Positions 1 through 8,920 of a stretch of 50,095 nucleotides of DNA are shown piece by piece. The translations under genes were made by a program, and so were the position numbers. This DNA is from Polymorphobacter multimanifer. Its GTDB lineage: Bacteria; Pseudomonadota; Alphaproteobacteria; Sphingomonadales; Sphingomonadaceae. The stretch's first letter is position 1. Each line of letters starts with the position of its first letter. The notes beneath the pieces are model-generated. The model worked only from the letters and a program-made list of their open reading frames with translations, was not told the DNA's origin and did not search any database. The stretch lies in contig NZ_JACIIV010000026.1 of NCBI RefSeq assembly GCF_014205635.1, positions 1 to 50,095 of the forward strand, written 5' to 3'.

Positions 1-94
1 CCGATCGGGGGCCTTTTTGCAAACAACCGGGCCGCACCGAAAATGGCCTGCTTTTACACCGCCACACTGGCCTGGAATCCGACCGCCGTTGACA
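1..94 (-). mobile_element. Probable end of an IS21-like insertion element (partial)
   Basis: On the minus strand a new sequence begins at position 94 with TGTCAACGGCGG and runs off the window. It interrupts a recognisable sigma-factor reading frame. IS21-family elements characteristically begin with TGT and carry several similar short repeats inside each end. Here two related stretches follow the tip on the minus strand: one with GTGGCGGTGTAAAAGCAGGCC (about 43-66) and one with TTTGCAAAAAGGCCCC (about 7-24). No transposase sequence is inside the window, so the family is inferred from the tip and repeat style only. It could instead be another recombination junction. Confidence 0.42.
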
Positions 95-525
95 CGATGG
101 CCCCGCTCGTCGAGGTAGAGCAGCAGCACCGCCCGATTTAGAGGATCGAAGCAAGCCATCGTCGCGTGCAGAGCGTCGAGTGCCTGGTTTGCTTCGAGAT
201 CGAGGCCAGTGGCGGCTACGGCGTCATGATCCGGCGTAAGTGCTGTCATCACCTTCGCCTCGCGATAGACCCGTCGGACATGGGACAGCGCGACATTGAG
301 CGCGACGCGGTACATCCAGGTCGAGAAGGGCCGCCCCTCATCGTAGCGTGGCCACGCCGCCCATAGATTGGCCAGTATGTCCTGCATCAGGTCAGCGCGA
401 TCCTCGGGCTTGCGAGCATAGGTGGCGGAGACCTTGCGGAGGATGCCCGCATGAGTTTTGATCAGCGCCGCGAACCGATCGCCATCATTGGCCTCCCCAC
501 CCGTCACAGTTTCGCACCTCATCAT
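95..525 (-). pseudogene. ECF-type sigma factor, interrupted before region 4
   Basis: The minus-strand frame starts at ATG 525 (a second ATG follows immediately) and reads as an extracytoplasmic-function sigma-70 factor, which would direct RNA polymerase to a stress or nutrient regulon. Region 2 is clear: THAGILRKVSATYARKPED, then DLMQDILANLWAAWPRYD and FSTWMYRVALNVAMSHVRR, the expected core-binding and -10 recognition helices. The linker and start of region 4 (LNRAVLLLYLDERGH) also fit. ECF factors normally continue here with the EIAEVLG helix-turn-helix that contacts the -35 element, but after about 143 codons the sequence changes abruptly to an IS-like end. The frame stays open to the window edge with unrelated residues. 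The protein would therefore lack -35 binding and is probably non-functional. Confidence 0.72.
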
Positions 526-1084
526 GGCTTCATAAGGTTATTCGCAGCCATGGACGTTTCATCACACGATCGGCGAAAATTGGGTCGGCAAGGTTCTGGC
601 CCCCTTGCGCACTGTCGGGATCGTCTTCTGCCCCGATCGAAAGCGTCCAACTGCAAGATCAACTGTACAAGTTCGCCGTGACGCTCTTCGAGCAGTGCGA
701 GGAAACGCTCCCGTCAAGATCGTGGGCGAGGCTGTCCGGGCCGAGCTGGAAGGTGAAGGTCACCCGGCCAGTTCCAGCTTTGCCCGGGTAGCGCGCAGCG
801 ACGTCGCGCGGGAGCCGCTCGGGACGGCGACCCTCCGGGCGGCAAGAAGGCGCGTCCGCGGCCGCCATCATCATGCGACAGCGGGCTGAACGCGCGGGCG
901 CGCATGCAGCCACTTGCCCCCTTCCTCGCAGAAAGCGCGTGCGCCGTTCCAAAGATAATTGCCTACGAGTCCGACTCCGCCGCCTAATTCGAGCTGCGCG
1001 TTTCCGCCGAATACGCGTTCGAATGGGAGATCTGCTTTCCACCCCAAGGCCTTCACCTCGGACGCTTCCTTGATGGACACCCTG
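526..1084. other. Gene-poor stretch, no assignable gene
   Basis: About 560 bases between the broken sigma gene and the LysR gene. Several overlapping short frames exist on both strands, but none has a convincing ribosome site or family motif. A minus-strand frame at 871-1122 contains ALGWKADLPFE, which faintly recalls the C-terminal end of nucleotide-sugar epimerases, but it diverges straight afterwards. The stretch may hold decayed genes. Confidence 0.4.
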
Positions 1085-2008
1085 CTATTGAACCTGTGCA
1101 AATGTTCGGCGGACGCCATCAACCAACCCGACTACAGATTTTCGGTTGTCGCCTTCCCTGAAGATCAAATCGAGCCCCGCATCCACCCTCAGGTTCTTGA
1201 CGGGAATGGCCCTGGTGCCCGCCGGAGGCTGCAGCGCAACCGACTTCTGGACCAGCGTCCAGCCAGTGCGCGCGAGGACCAGCGGCGCGCTGGCCGAGGC
1301 GCTGCCTACACCCTCGGCGAGCATGACACGGTGGAACCCGGCCTGTCGCGCGGCGGATGTGATGACATCGTGCAGTGAGGGATGGAGAGTTCGATCATAC
1401 AGGCCCAGCGGCAGGTCGCGTAGATCCTCAGGACCAAGCTGCTCCCTTTCAGCGAGCGGGTGATCCCATGGGATGAGCGCATCTGACCCAGGATCGTCGC
1501 AAAGGCGGATACTGGCCATGCCGGGTGGATAGGCCCCATCGGCGGGCTTCCCAAGGCCGGCGCTCCAACAGAAGCCGACATCGAGGGAGCCACGCAGAAC
1601 AGCCTGCGGTTGATGGAGCCATGGCAGCCCGCTCGTCTGGACGACCGAGGGCGAAAAGCGAGCGTCCAGCTCTCCGAGGGCAAGCCGCACCAATTCGAAA
1701 GCCGTCCCGGTTTCAGGCAAGCCAACGACCAGGCGGTCCTCGGCCTGCCCGGAGGCTAGGCGGACCTCGGCAAGGGCTGTCGCAGCAGACGCGACCGCAA
1801 TACGCGCCGGCCCTACAAGCGCTTCGCCTGCTGCCGTCAGGGTCATGCCCTTTGCGTGCCGCGTGAACAATGGCCCTCCGGCAGCGTGCTCCAGGTCCCT
1901 CAATTGCTGCGAGAGAGCAGGCTGGGACACATGCAGTCGTCTTGCGGCCCGGCCGACATGCGCCTCTTCGACAACGGCTAGAAAGTAGCGAAGGTGACGC
2001 AAATCCAA
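1085..2008 (-). CDS. LysR-family transcriptional regulator
   Basis: A LysR-type regulator of 307 residues from a TTG start at 2008, which is preceded by AGAGGA at a good distance. An in-frame upstream ATG at 2065 would add 19 residues that do not belong to the family. The protein opens with the standard LysR N terminus, DLRHLRYFLAVVEE. A winged helix-turn-helix follows (HVGRAARRLHVSQPALSQQ, about residues 17-35), then a linker helix and a periplasmic-binding-protein-like effector domain to the end. The gene is divergent from the two small membrane-protein genes starting at 2122, and the shared intergenic region carries a perfect T-N11-A inverted repeat. LysR regulators usually control themselves and the divergent unit, so those genes are the expected target. 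The inducer cannot be read from sequence. Confidence 0.92.
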   Translation of the reverse strand: MDLRHLRYFLAVVEEAHVGRAARRLHVSQPALSQQLRDLEHAAGGPLFTRHAKGMTLTAAGEALVGPARIAVASAATALAEVRLASGQAEDRLVVGLPETGTAFELVRLALGELDARFSPSVVQTSGLPWLHQPQAVLRGSLDVGFCWSAGLGKPADGAYPPGMASIRLCDDPGSDALIPWDHPLAEREQLGPEDLRDLPLGLYDRTLHPSLHDVITSAARQAGFHRVMLAEGVGSASASAPLVLARTGWTLVQKSVALQPPAGTRAIPVKNLRVDAGLDLIFREGDNRKSVVGLVDGVRRTFAQVQ

Positions 2009-2033
2009 CGCAAATCCTCTCCTTGGCCAGGCC

Positions 2034-2050
2034 GATAAGTATAGCTTATC
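2034..2050. promoter_or_regulatory. Putative LysR operator, GATAAG-N5-CTTATC
   Basis: A perfect 6-bp inverted repeat, GATAAG TATAG CTTATC, lies between the LysR start at 2008 and the divergent gene at 2122. Within it ATAAG-N5-CTTAT fits the LysR T-N11-A rule exactly (T2036, A2048). Its place 26 bp upstream of the regulator suits autoregulation and divergent activation. Confidence 0.72.
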
Positions 2051-2121
2051 GTGCGATTGGAACAATGACTTGGACCGACGCTGTCTCTCGGATGCAAATT
2101 TGCGTCAGAGGAGAAAGTCTG

Positions 2122-2367
2122 ATGAAAATTTTACGGCACCGTCGGCGAATGGTCGCCCGCTTGGTTCACCTGGCGCTTGCGTTGCCGCTCGGGGCTGTCG
2201 TCTATGCACCGGAGGCGATTGCCTTGACGATCCGGCCATTCTTGCAACTCGGAATGTTCCCGCTTCTGGCCCTGAGTGGGATCTGGATGTGGCAAGGGCA
2301 TCGGGTCCAGCGCTTGGTCGGTAGAACAGCCCCTTCTGTGCGGCCAAATGGGTCGGTGGCGTCATGA
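2122..2367 (+). CDS. Small membrane protein of unknown function
   Basis: An 81-residue protein starting at ATG 2122, with the strong ribosome site AGAGGAGAAA just upstream. A basic N terminus (MKILRHRRR) leads into a hydrophobic segment at about 10-28, and a second lies at about 37-56 (IRPFLQLGMFPLLALSGIWMW). Two inner-membrane helices are likely. The stop overlaps the next start by four bases (ATGA at 2364-2367), so the two genes are translationally coupled and probably work together. No known family was recognised. The divergent LysR operator suggests induction by a small molecule. Confidence 0.8.
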   Translation: MKILRHRRRMVARLVHLALALPLGAVVYAPEAIALTIRPFLQLGMFPLLALSGIWMWQGHRVQRLVGRTAPSVRPNGSVAS

Positions 2368-2822
2368 CGAGCAATCTGACTTCCAAAAGTCGCAGCATCC
2401 TTGCCGCCGTATTGCTGTTCGGCCTCCTTCACCACGCGGATCATGCCCTGAGGGTAGATCACAGCGGTTGGCCATTCCTGCCGCAGGTCACCCCTTACAC
2501 ATTCAGCCTGCTGATCTATCCTGCCTTGGCACTCGTCATGTGGGCGGATGTCCCGCTGCGCCTGAAAGCTGCAATGGTCGGACTGATCGCGATCGGCGTG
2601 ATCTATGCCCATATCGTGATCGAGACCCCGCGCATGCAATATGTCATGTGGGCCTTCAACCGCAGCCTGGAGCCTCAATTTGCAGGCGTCAGCAATGCAC
2701 TGTGCATCAGCTCGCCGACGCTGGGCGTCTTCGCTGTCGTCATCGCGATGGGTGTCAACATACTGCTGCCGGTCCTCGCCCTGTCGCTCTGGAGAGACGG
2801 ACGGCACGTGAACGCGACATGA
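2364..2822 (+). CDS. Multi-pass membrane protein of unknown function
   Basis: A 152-residue protein, coupled to the preceding gene by an ATGA overlap. It is strongly hydrophobic, with likely membrane helices at about 12-24, 42-60, 66-88 and 115-142. The first helix region contains a histidine-rich patch (LLHHADHALRVDHSGW). Similar HHxDHxLR starts occur in small uncharacterised membrane proteins of proteobacteria; this is recalled, not searched. Histidine and aspartate at the edge of a membrane helix could bind a metal or haem, but that is speculation. It is the second member of the LysR-linked unit. Confidence 0.82.
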   Translation: MTSNLTSKSRSILAAVLLFGLLHHADHALRVDHSGWPFLPQVTPYTFSLLIYPALALVMWADVPLRLKAAMVGLIAIGVIYAHIVIETPRMQYVMWAFNRSLEPQFAGVSNALCISSPTLGVFAVVIAMGVNILLPVLALSLWRDGRHVNAT

Positions 2823-2882
2823 TTGGCTTGTAGCGCTATTTCGGTTCAGCCAACTTCGGCGGCTACTGCCGGGAGGATGTGC

Positions 2883-3590
2883 GTGAGCGTTGAAAATGGT
2901 CTGCTTGCACTTGCCGGATTCGATCCCGCAACGCTTTCGAGAGATTTCCGCACTCGACTGCATCCCCTTGTTGAGGCCGCCGACGAGCGTGGCCCATTGT
3001 TGGAGGAATGCTGCGGCGCCTATAATCACCGGCTGCTTCGGTTCTGCACCATGTTGACTGTTGAACGGTCCAAAGTTTCGTCGCAATGCTCAGCATGTCG
3101 CGAGAGCATGGACGTGGAAATTTTCGTCACCAAATTGCTTGAAACACGGGCAGGCGATCGCAATGCAGAAGTATCTGTTGGCGCGTCAATATTCCGATTG
3201 CCACGGATGGCCGATTTGGGCGCAATTGAAAGTGGCCCCGACGCTGAGCCAATCATATTGCAACTGGCTCGGATCTGTCGGATCAGGGGGTTGGAACCGA
3301 TTGGCGAAGATCTGGTCGACGCATTGAGCTCTGCGTTCGATACGGCTGATCCTGCCGCTGCGATCAAGCTTGATCATGCCTGCACCCAATGTGGTCATCG
3401 GGCTCTTGTTTCTGTCCAGGTAGAATTGCTCGTGGCGAATGCTGCGACGCAGGCCTCAACCCGACTGCTCCAAGACATCGATGCAATCGCCAGCGCTTAT
3501 GGTTGGAGCGAACCTCAGATTATGACCTTGCCACCTGAACGACGCGGTCGATATGTGGAGATAATCACTGCGCGCATTGGTGCACGGTAG
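2883..3590 (+). CDS. Orphan protein with two Cys-x2-Cys pairs, baseplate-accessory-like
   Basis: A 235-residue protein from GTG 2883, chosen because GGGAGG lies six bases upstream; the longer frame from 2823 has no ribosome site. Two cysteine pairs (CSACRESM and CTQCGHRALV) look like halves of zinc-binding ribbons. The C-terminal part, LLQDIDAIASAYGWSEPQI followed by LPPERRGRYVEII, resembles a short conserved block in proteins annotated as T4-like baseplate or accessory proteins in contractile-injection loci. There it usually reads AxxYGWSExxIxxLPxxRRxxYLxxI. No sheath, tube or baseplate gene is nearby, so it is an orphan or remnant. It follows the membrane-protein pair after 60 bp on the same strand. 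The family assignment is from memory and moderate at best. Confidence 0.62.
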   Translation: MSVENGLLALAGFDPATLSRDFRTRLHPLVEAADERGPLLEECCGAYNHRLLRFCTMLTVERSKVSSQCSACRESMDVEIFVTKLLETRAGDRNAEVSVGASIFRLPRMADLGAIESGPDAEPIILQLARICRIRGLEPIGEDLVDALSSAFDTADPAAAIKLDHACTQCGHRALVSVQVELLVANAATQASTRLLQDIDAIASAYGWSEPQIMTLPPERRGRYVEIITARIGAR

Positions 3591-3732
3591 TTGGCGGCGT
3601 GACTGTTTCGTGTTCTTAACAAATGTGCTCACAGACGAACCGCCGTCATGTACTCGCGAATGCTGGTAGGAGAAGGAAGTACGGCGGAAAACGTGTATGC
3701 CCGGTCAGGTGCGCGACGGACTACGCTCCAGC

Positions 3733-3746
3733 GTCCCCTTGCGGAC
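3733..3746 (+). repeat. Short dispersed intergenic repeat GTCCCCTTGCGGAC, copy 1
   Basis: A 14-bp motif with complementary ends (GTCC and GGAC), so it can form a small hairpin. An identical copy lies at 4363 and two variants lie near 10037 and 19145. All four are outside genes, which suggests a mobile or regulatory intergenic repeat family. Confidence 0.5.
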
Positions 3747-3798
3747 ATCACGTGCCCATCTGATGACGCCAAGGCCAACGAGATTGAAAGCCAGTGCG

Positions 3799-4302
3799 AT
3801 GAAACTCCTTCTATGGTGCAGCCTTGCCCTTGCGACCGTTTGCTTTTCTCGGCCAGCTTTTGCAGTGGAAGATGCAGCTGCCTTGAGGCTTGCCGAGATG
3901 AACGGACTGGTTGGCACTTGGAGACAAGCAGACAAACCTGGCTCGCCGCTGCGCATCCGGTTTTCTTTGACCGCTGGCGGAACTGCGGTTGTAGAGGAGT
4001 GGCTGCGGGGCAGCCAGCCTCATTCCCTGACGATCTACCATCGTGACGGGCAAGGGTTAATCGCTACACACTACTGCCCACAGGGCAATCAGCCGCGTTT
4101 AGCGTGGGTTCCCTCATCAGCTGTGAATGTGCTGCGCTTCAATTTTCGCGACGCAACGGACCTCGACGCTACGCATGAATCATATCTTGTGGCGCTTGCG
4201 TTCGATCTATCACACGAGGGCAAGATAGTCCGAACTGAAACGTATCGGCGGGCCGGCGAAGACGAAGTCTCATCGATGCATTTGGTCCGCGATCAACATT
4301 GA
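3799..4302 (+). CDS. Secreted protein of unknown function
   Basis: A 167-residue protein starting at ATG 3799. Longer in-frame starts (3697) are rejected because a clean Sec signal peptide begins here: MKLL, a hydrophobic core, then a cut after PAFA at about residue 22. The mature part contains LVGTWRQADKPGSPLRIRF, then the ordered strands VVEEWLRG, LTIYHRDGQGLIATHYC and VLRFNFRDATDLD. This pattern of LxGTWR plus repeated beta strands is seen in lipocalin-like or DUF1579-style small periplasmic proteins. The family was not identified. The gene is bracketed by two copies of the GTCCCCTTGCGGAC repeat (3733 and 4363), so it may be a separately acquired cassette. Confidence 0.75.
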   Translation: MKLLLWCSLALATVCFSRPAFAVEDAAALRLAEMNGLVGTWRQADKPGSPLRIRFSLTAGGTAVVEEWLRGSQPHSLTIYHRDGQGLIATHYCPQGNQPRLAWVPSSAVNVLRFNFRDATDLDATHESYLVALAFDLSHEGKIVRTETYRRAGEDEVSSMHLVRDQH

Positions 4303-4362
4303 GTGCTTAACCTGGCTGTGGTGACCTCCCACGATTGCGACCTTCTTGCACAATGCAAGACC

Positions 4363-4376
4363 GTCCCCTTGCGGAC
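4363..4376 (+). repeat. Short dispersed intergenic repeat GTCCCCTTGCGGAC, copy 2
   Basis: Identical over 14 bp to copy 1 at 3733 and in the same orientation. It lies in the 262-bp gap between the secreted-protein gene and the small minus-strand gene at 4565. Nothing else was recognised in that gap. Confidence 0.5.
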
Positions 4377-4564
4377 ATTGACGGCGGCCCTGTTGATGGT
4401 CGTGGAGGGCTCTGTCAGCCATCGATACAGTTGTAGATTGAGTTGCAGCGGCCAGGGGAGATGACGGCCAGATCGTCTGTGCCGCCTCATCTGGGACAGG
4501 GACGCGTTACAGCAGATCAGCGCAAAGACTGCTGAGGGGGCGCAATTCCCACAAAAGCATGCGG

Positions 4565-4786
4565 CTATTTGATCGAAATCGGGGCCATCGTGACGGCAAT
4601 ACTGGTTTGCGAAATCGGCGCGATGACATGACGCAGGATCTCGATCTCGTTTTGCAGCGTGATCGGATCATGGCCGTCGGCAGCGCGGAGCGCGGTTTTC
4701 AGCCAGTCGCTGACATGTGGGCTTTCGAGCAGATGCCTTATCCGCGTATTCGTGATGGCGATCACGGTTTCGGGTTCGTGCTTCAT
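4565..4786 (-). CDS. Small cytosolic protein downstream of dabA
   Basis: A 73-residue protein starting at ATG 4786, with CGAGG six bases upstream, only 35 bp after the dabA stop on the same strand. It is mostly helical and polar (TRIRHLLESPHVSDWLKTAL, then NEIEILRHVI) with no membrane segment. It was not recognised as a known family. Position, ribosome site and strand argue that it is the third gene of the dab unit. It may be an accessory or regulatory partner of the inorganic-carbon transporter, though this is inferred only from context. Confidence 0.6.
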   Translation of the reverse strand: MKHEPETVIAITNTRIRHLLESPHVSDWLKTALRAADGHDPITLQNEIEILRHVIAPISQTSIAVTMAPISIK

Positions 4787-4821
4787 GACGACCTCGCGCT
4801 CAGGTTGCGTTTCTGGCCGCT

Positions 4822-7230
4822 TCAGGCGGCGACTCTGGATTGGTTCGGCGTTTGCGTGCCGGCCTCTGACGGCTGCCAGCGCGAGTGCCCTGCATAGCGC
4901 CAGGCCATGCGGCCCGCGTCGTCGAGCGCGAACAGGTGCAGCCAGCGGTTGTCGAACAGCGCCGCAATGCCCGGGTGGCGTTCGAGGACCGCCGTCATCG
5001 CTTCGCGCGGGGCCTCGATGCAGACCGTCAGCCGCAGCGGTTCATGGACCAGTGACGCGCCGTCATGAACGGATTGCCACGGCAGCCCGGTGCGCAGCGT
5101 TCCGCCATTGCCTTCAACGACACCGAAACCGCCGACGACATTGTGAAGCAGCTTGTTGCCGCCACCGAACACTTCGGGCGCCACGCTCGATCCGTAATAT
5201 TGCAGGCTGATCCAGCTCGCGACGACGACCGGCGCGGTCATGATCAGTTCCAGCACGCCGAAGCCTTCGTCCTTTTGCCAGTTATAGTCGTGCAGAAAGG
5301 CGCGGCCGCCGAGATTGCGGCCCTGGGTGCGCGCCCGCGGTGCAGCGATGAATGCCTTGCACCCCGCAAGGCCCCATTCCGGGCGAGTCTCGGCCCAGTC
5401 TCGGCTGCGGCGCGTGATCGCCTGCTGGTTGTCGGCGCGGGGAAGACGCGCGGCGCGTTCGGTACGCGCGAGTACGGTGGCGGCCTCCAGCCAGCTGCGC
5501 AGGCGGATGACGTCCTTGCGGTGCGCGGGCGATACGAGATCGCTGTCAAACAAATGCACCGCATCGGTGGTGGTGTCATGCAGGGCGCCCAGGAACATTG
5601 TACTGTAAGGGATCATGATGCCCTTTTCCCGCAAGCACATGCGCACCTCTTCATCGTTGAGCAGGCCGGCGAGCAACCTGGCATTGACCTCACCCGAATA
5701 GCCACCGCAGGCACCGCAGTGCAGCCCGCTGGCGTGCGGGTTGTTGACGACATTGGCACCATGACCCGCCAGCACCACCAGCGGTGCAAACCCCTCGGTC
5801 AACGACATCGCCCGCAGGATCGATTCGGCGCTACTGGCGCGTATCGCAAGGTCGAGTGCCGGATCGGGCCGGGGCGCCGGTTCATCGCAGTCGCCGGTTT
5901 TACCAAGTGCGAGCGCGTCACGTATCAGCTTGAAGCCATAAGTCGGTCCGGCGGCCTCGACGAAGGCGAATGACGAAACCGCTGCCAGCTTGAAACGAGC
6001 CCAGGCGCGAGTGACACGGGTCTCGAGCCGTTTCGCCATGTCGGCGGGGAGGTCGGCGGTCCCTCCGGCGCGGGTCGTCAGGCCGGGATTGAGCAGCACC
6101 GGCAACCGGTGTTCGGCCACGTCCGAGCCCAGCCGCTGATGCGATGCGGTCAGCCCGAAGAAGCCGGCAAAGCCCAGCGTCCGGATATGCGGATCGACCG
6201 TTTCCAGCGCCCGGCGAAATACCTCGGACCGGACATCTATGCAGAAGGCCATCTGCAGCTTTGGCGGCAATGCCGGGGCAACCGCTATCTCTTCGGCCAG
6301 AACCGCCGCAATCGCCCGCTGGGCCGCGTGCTCCGCCGCTTCCTGCACGATGGCGTCGACGCACTGTGCTTCCGTCGGGACCAGCGGCGTTGCATGGGCG
6401 ACAACGGCCGCCTGCCATGCCGTGCCGATCTGTGGCCGGTAATGATCGAGCAAGGCATATTCCCACATCATCCGGATGGTAAGGAAGTCGGCGATCGCCG
6501 CATCGTCACCGCCGGCCAGATTGGCCTGCCACTGGCGATGTCGGGCTGCATGGGCCCAGCCGCCCAGCGCCGAAAGCGCGCGGTGGAAGCAGCTGGCCAT
6601 GGCAGCGGGGGCGAGATCGAGCCGCGCGACGATCAGCGCCAGCGCCTCTTCGGCTGTTTCGGGCGCCGCCGCGACCTTGGCGGCAAAGCCCGCCAGCCCG
6701 AGGATTTCCGGGGTCAGGTCGTGGGTCGCGGCCGATCGCCAGGCAGCATAGGCGGAGGTGCCGCGCGGTGCCGCCCACAAGGCCTGGCCTTCGTCGAACC
6801 AGCCGGCGGCCCAATTGCCGAAGCGATCGGCAATGATTGCTGCCCAGTCGATACCGGAGGCTTCGGCAGCCAGATCGGCGATGGTCGGAATCGCCTGGGG
6901 GGGCGGGGCCGGCGCTGCAAGTGACTGCTTCAGCGCGGCGACGCTTGCCGGGCGCCAGCCTTCCGCCGCGTGCAGGGCGGATGCGAGATCATCGTCCGTG
7001 ATGGCGCCGGACACGATCCGGTCCCGATACCACGCCCGGTCCATGGTCATCGCGATGCCGGCGGCCCGTGACATGCGGGCGGCGACCATCGCCAGCCCCT
7101 CGCCGGTCTGGCCGAGCCAGGGGTTGACGGCGACGCTGGATGCCAGCGGCCATGCCGGTGGGATGGCGGCGACAGCTGCCGTAACGGCAGCGCGCAAGCT
7201 GCTTTCGTGCGATGCAATCTCCGTGGTCAT
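4822..7230 (-). CDS. dabA: DabA, zinc-containing inorganic-carbon uptake subunit (DUF2309)
   Basis: An 802-residue protein from ATG 7230 (GAGGG at seven bases), matching the usual length of about 800. DabA is the cytoplasmic carbonic-anhydrase-like subunit of the DAB complex. With DabB it hydrates CO2 in one direction, driven by an ion gradient, and so accumulates bicarbonate. The known zinc and catalytic residues can be placed: Cys330 and Asp332 in FCIDVRSE, His490 in [14 protein letters not shown], and Cys505 in GLHCGACGG. The His-to-Cys spacing of 15 equals that of characterised DabA. The family blocks VAVNPWLGQ and [21 protein letters not shown] are also present. The start overlaps the dabB stop by four bases (ATGA), which couples the two subunits. 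All key residues look intact. Confidence 0.94.
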   Translation of the reverse strand: MTTEIASHESSLRAAVTAAVAAIPPAWPLASSVAVNPWLGQTGEGLAMVAARMSRAAGIAMTMDRAWYRDRIVSGAITDDDLASALHAAEGWRPASVAALKQSLAAPAPPPQAIPTIADLAAEASGIDWAAIIADRFGNWAAGWFDEGQALWAAPRGTSAYAAWRSAATHDLTPEILGLAGFAAKVAAAPETAEEALALIVARLDLAPAAMASCFHRALSALGGWAHAARHRQWQANLAGGDDAAIADFLTIRMMWEYALLDHYRPQIGTAWQAAVVAHATPLVPTEAQCVDAIVQEAAEHAAQRAIAAVLAEEIAVAPALPPKLQMAFCIDVRSEVFRRALETVDPHIRTLGFAGFFGLTASHQRLGSDVAEHRLPVLLNPGLTTRAGGTADLPADMAKRLETRVTRAWARFKLAAVSSFAFVEAAGPTYGFKLIRDALALGKTGDCDEPAPRPDPALDLAIRASSAESILRAMSLTEGFAPLVVLAGHGANVVNNPHASGLHCGACGGYSGEVNARLLAGLLNDEEVRMCLREKGIMIPYSTMFLGALHDTTTDAVHLFDSDLVSPAHRKDVIRLRSWLEAATVLARTERAARLPRADNQQAITRRSRDWAETRPEWGLAGCKAFIAAPRARTQGRNLGGRAFLHDYNWQKDEGFGVLELIMTAPVVVASWISLQYYGSSVAPEVFGGGNKLLHNVVGGFGVVEGNGGTLRTGLPWQSVHDGASLVHEPLRLTVCIEAPREAMTAVLERHPGIAALFDNRWLHLFALDDAGRMAWRYAGHSRWQPSEAGTQTPNQSRVAA

Positions 7231-8807
7231 GCTGAAACCCTCGGGTTGGAGGAGGACGTACTGCGCAACGCCCAGCCGCCGAGCAGGCGGTCGGTCATCG
7301 CGTTGACGTAAAGGCCATTGGAAAAGTGCGCGCGCAGCCCTGCCGCTGCCGGATGATAGGCCCAGAGCGGAAACATCGCCTGCGCAACGGCGACGAGGCC
7401 GAAGCTGACCACTGTGAGCGCGATGAGCACCCATTCGAGCGGCCCCGGTGCCGGCGGCTGCGGAACGCTGCCTTCGATCAGCCAGTTGGCGACGACATGC
7501 AGAGCGAAATAGCCCAGCGAGGCGACCGTTGCGAGCACCGCCAGCCGCCGTGTCAGCGCCGCAGGCGCTGCCTCGGCAAGACCCTGAGCCAGCAGATAGG
7601 CGATCCCGAAAATCAGGATGGCACCCAGCGCCAGCGCCTGGGGCGATTGCCCGAGAAACCCAATTGCACCGCCGATAAGGCCATAGATCAGCAAGGCGAC
7701 GACAAAGGCGCGCGCCACCGCCGCCGGGCCGGGGATGTCGACGATGCCGGGCCGACGAAACGTCGCGATCCGTTCTATCGCGCCGCCGGACGACAGAAAG
7801 GCGTGCGCCTTGTAAAGCGAATGGGCGACCAAGTGCAGCAAGGCGAGCGGGAACAGCGCCAACCCGCATTGCATGATCATGAAGCCCATCTGGGCGATGG
7901 TCGACCAGGCGAGCGAGGTCTTGACCGCCGGCTGGGTCAGCATGACCATGCCGGCGAAGAGGGCGGTGAAGCCGCCGATCATGACAAGGCCGGCGAGCGC
8001 GGCAGGCGACAGCAGCATGACGTCGGCAAAGCGGATCAGCAGGAAGCCACCGGCATTGATGACCCCGGCATGCAGCAGCGCCGACACCGGCGTCGGGGCT
8101 TCCATGACCTCAGTCAACCAGCCGTGGGTCGGAAACTGGGCCGATTTGAACAGCGCGGCGACTGCGAGCAACAGCGCTGCGCCATGGGCCGCATCGCCGC
8201 CGCCCCCGGCACGTGCTGCCGCGATGATCGTGCCGATGTCGGTCGTGCCATAGGCGATGGCGAGGATCAGCGCAGCGGCCACCAGCATGACATCGCCCGC
8301 ACGCGCGAACACCAACTGCTTGCGTGCTGCCCGCTGCGCTGCAGGCCGGTCGGGATAGAAAAGCAGCAGACGCCTCAATCCGATGCCGATTCCGATCCAG
8401 GCCGCAGCCAGTAGGACGAGATTGCCGGCAACGACGAGCAGCATGACGCTCGCAAGCGTGGCGCATAGCCAGGCCATGAAACGGCCCTGCCAAGCCTCGC
8501 CATCAAGATAGGTGCCGGCAAAGCGAACGACGACCCAGCCGACGAATCCGACCAGCAGCAGCATGACCGCGCTTACCGCATCAAGCCGGACCGACAAGCC
8601 GATCTCGCTTGCCCCCATCAACGGGCTGGTTCCGGGCCCCGACGCAATGAGCAGGCCGGCGGCAAGAAGCGCGCTCGCCAGCGCCCCTATCACCAACCCT
8701 TCGATGGCCCTCAGCGCGCCGCGGCCAAGATGCCCGGGCCGCGCGAATCCCAGGGTGGCCGCGGCCAGCACGAGCGCCGGCGGCACCAGCATCATGAGTG
8801 TCATCAT
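7227..8807 (-). CDS. dabB: DabB, NuoL/MrpA-like membrane subunit of the DAB complex
   Basis: A 526-residue integral membrane protein from ATG 8807, preceded by GAGGGG. It belongs to the proton-pumping antiporter-like family shared with NADH dehydrogenase ND5/NuoL and Mrp antiporters. The diagnostic core [20 protein letters not shown], then [16 protein letters not shown], is complete, including the lysine and histidines thought to carry protons. About 13 hydrophobic helices span the rest. The ATGA-overlapping DUF2309 gene downstream identifies it as DabB rather than a respiratory subunit, and there are no other nuo or mrp genes here. It should supply the ion-gradient coupling for DabA. The divergent LysR gene at 8921 is the likely regulator. 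Confidence 0.92.
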   Translation of the reverse strand: MMTLMMLVPPALVLAAATLGFARPGHLGRGALRAIEGLVIGALASALLAAGLLIASGPGTSPLMGASEIGLSVRLDAVSAVMLLLVGFVGWVVVRFAGTYLDGEAWQGRFMAWLCATLASVMLLVVAGNLVLLAAAWIGIGIGLRRLLLFYPDRPAAQRAARKQLVFARAGDVMLVAAALILAIAYGTTDIGTIIAAARAGGGGDAAHGAALLLAVAALFKSAQFPTHGWLTEVMEAPTPVSALLHAGVINAGGFLLIRFADVMLLSPAALAGLVMIGGFTALFAGMVMLTQPAVKTSLAWSTIAQMGFMIMQCGLALFPLALLHLVAHSLYKAHAFLSSGGAIERIATFRRPGIVDIPGPAAVARAFVVALLIYGLIGGAIGFLGQSPQALALGAILIFGIAYLLAQGLAEAAPAALTRRLAVLATVASLGYFALHVVANWLIEGSVPQPPAPGPLEWVLIALTVVSFGLVAVAQAMFPLWAYHPAAAGLRAHFSNGLYVNAMTDRLLGGWALRSTSSSNPRVSA

Positions 8808-8897
8808 CAAGGTTATCCCCTCAACTCGCCGCTTTCGGCTCGGCTGGAGGCTTATCGGCAAGGGGGCGCCGCTAAAAATTCATTGTTTCGCGGAAAT

Positions 8898-8916
8898 CGT
8901 TCTGTTTAAACGAACG
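8898..8916. promoter_or_regulatory. Putative operator for the dab-linked LysR regulator
   Basis: CGTTC-T-GTTTAAAC-GAACG is a near-perfect 19-bp palindrome with an 8-bp fully symmetric core (8904-8911). It ends five bases before the ATG of the divergent LysR gene, so a bound protein would block that gene's own expression. It is about 90 bp from the dabB start. It is the only strong dyad in the interval. Confidence 0.6.
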
Positions 8917-8920
8917 AACA

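Noticed and set aside
871-1122. An 83-codon minus-strand frame with a faint epimerase-like end
   Set aside because: Only ALGWKADLPFE resembles a family. The remainder does not, and it overlaps the LysR gene's end without a ribosome site.
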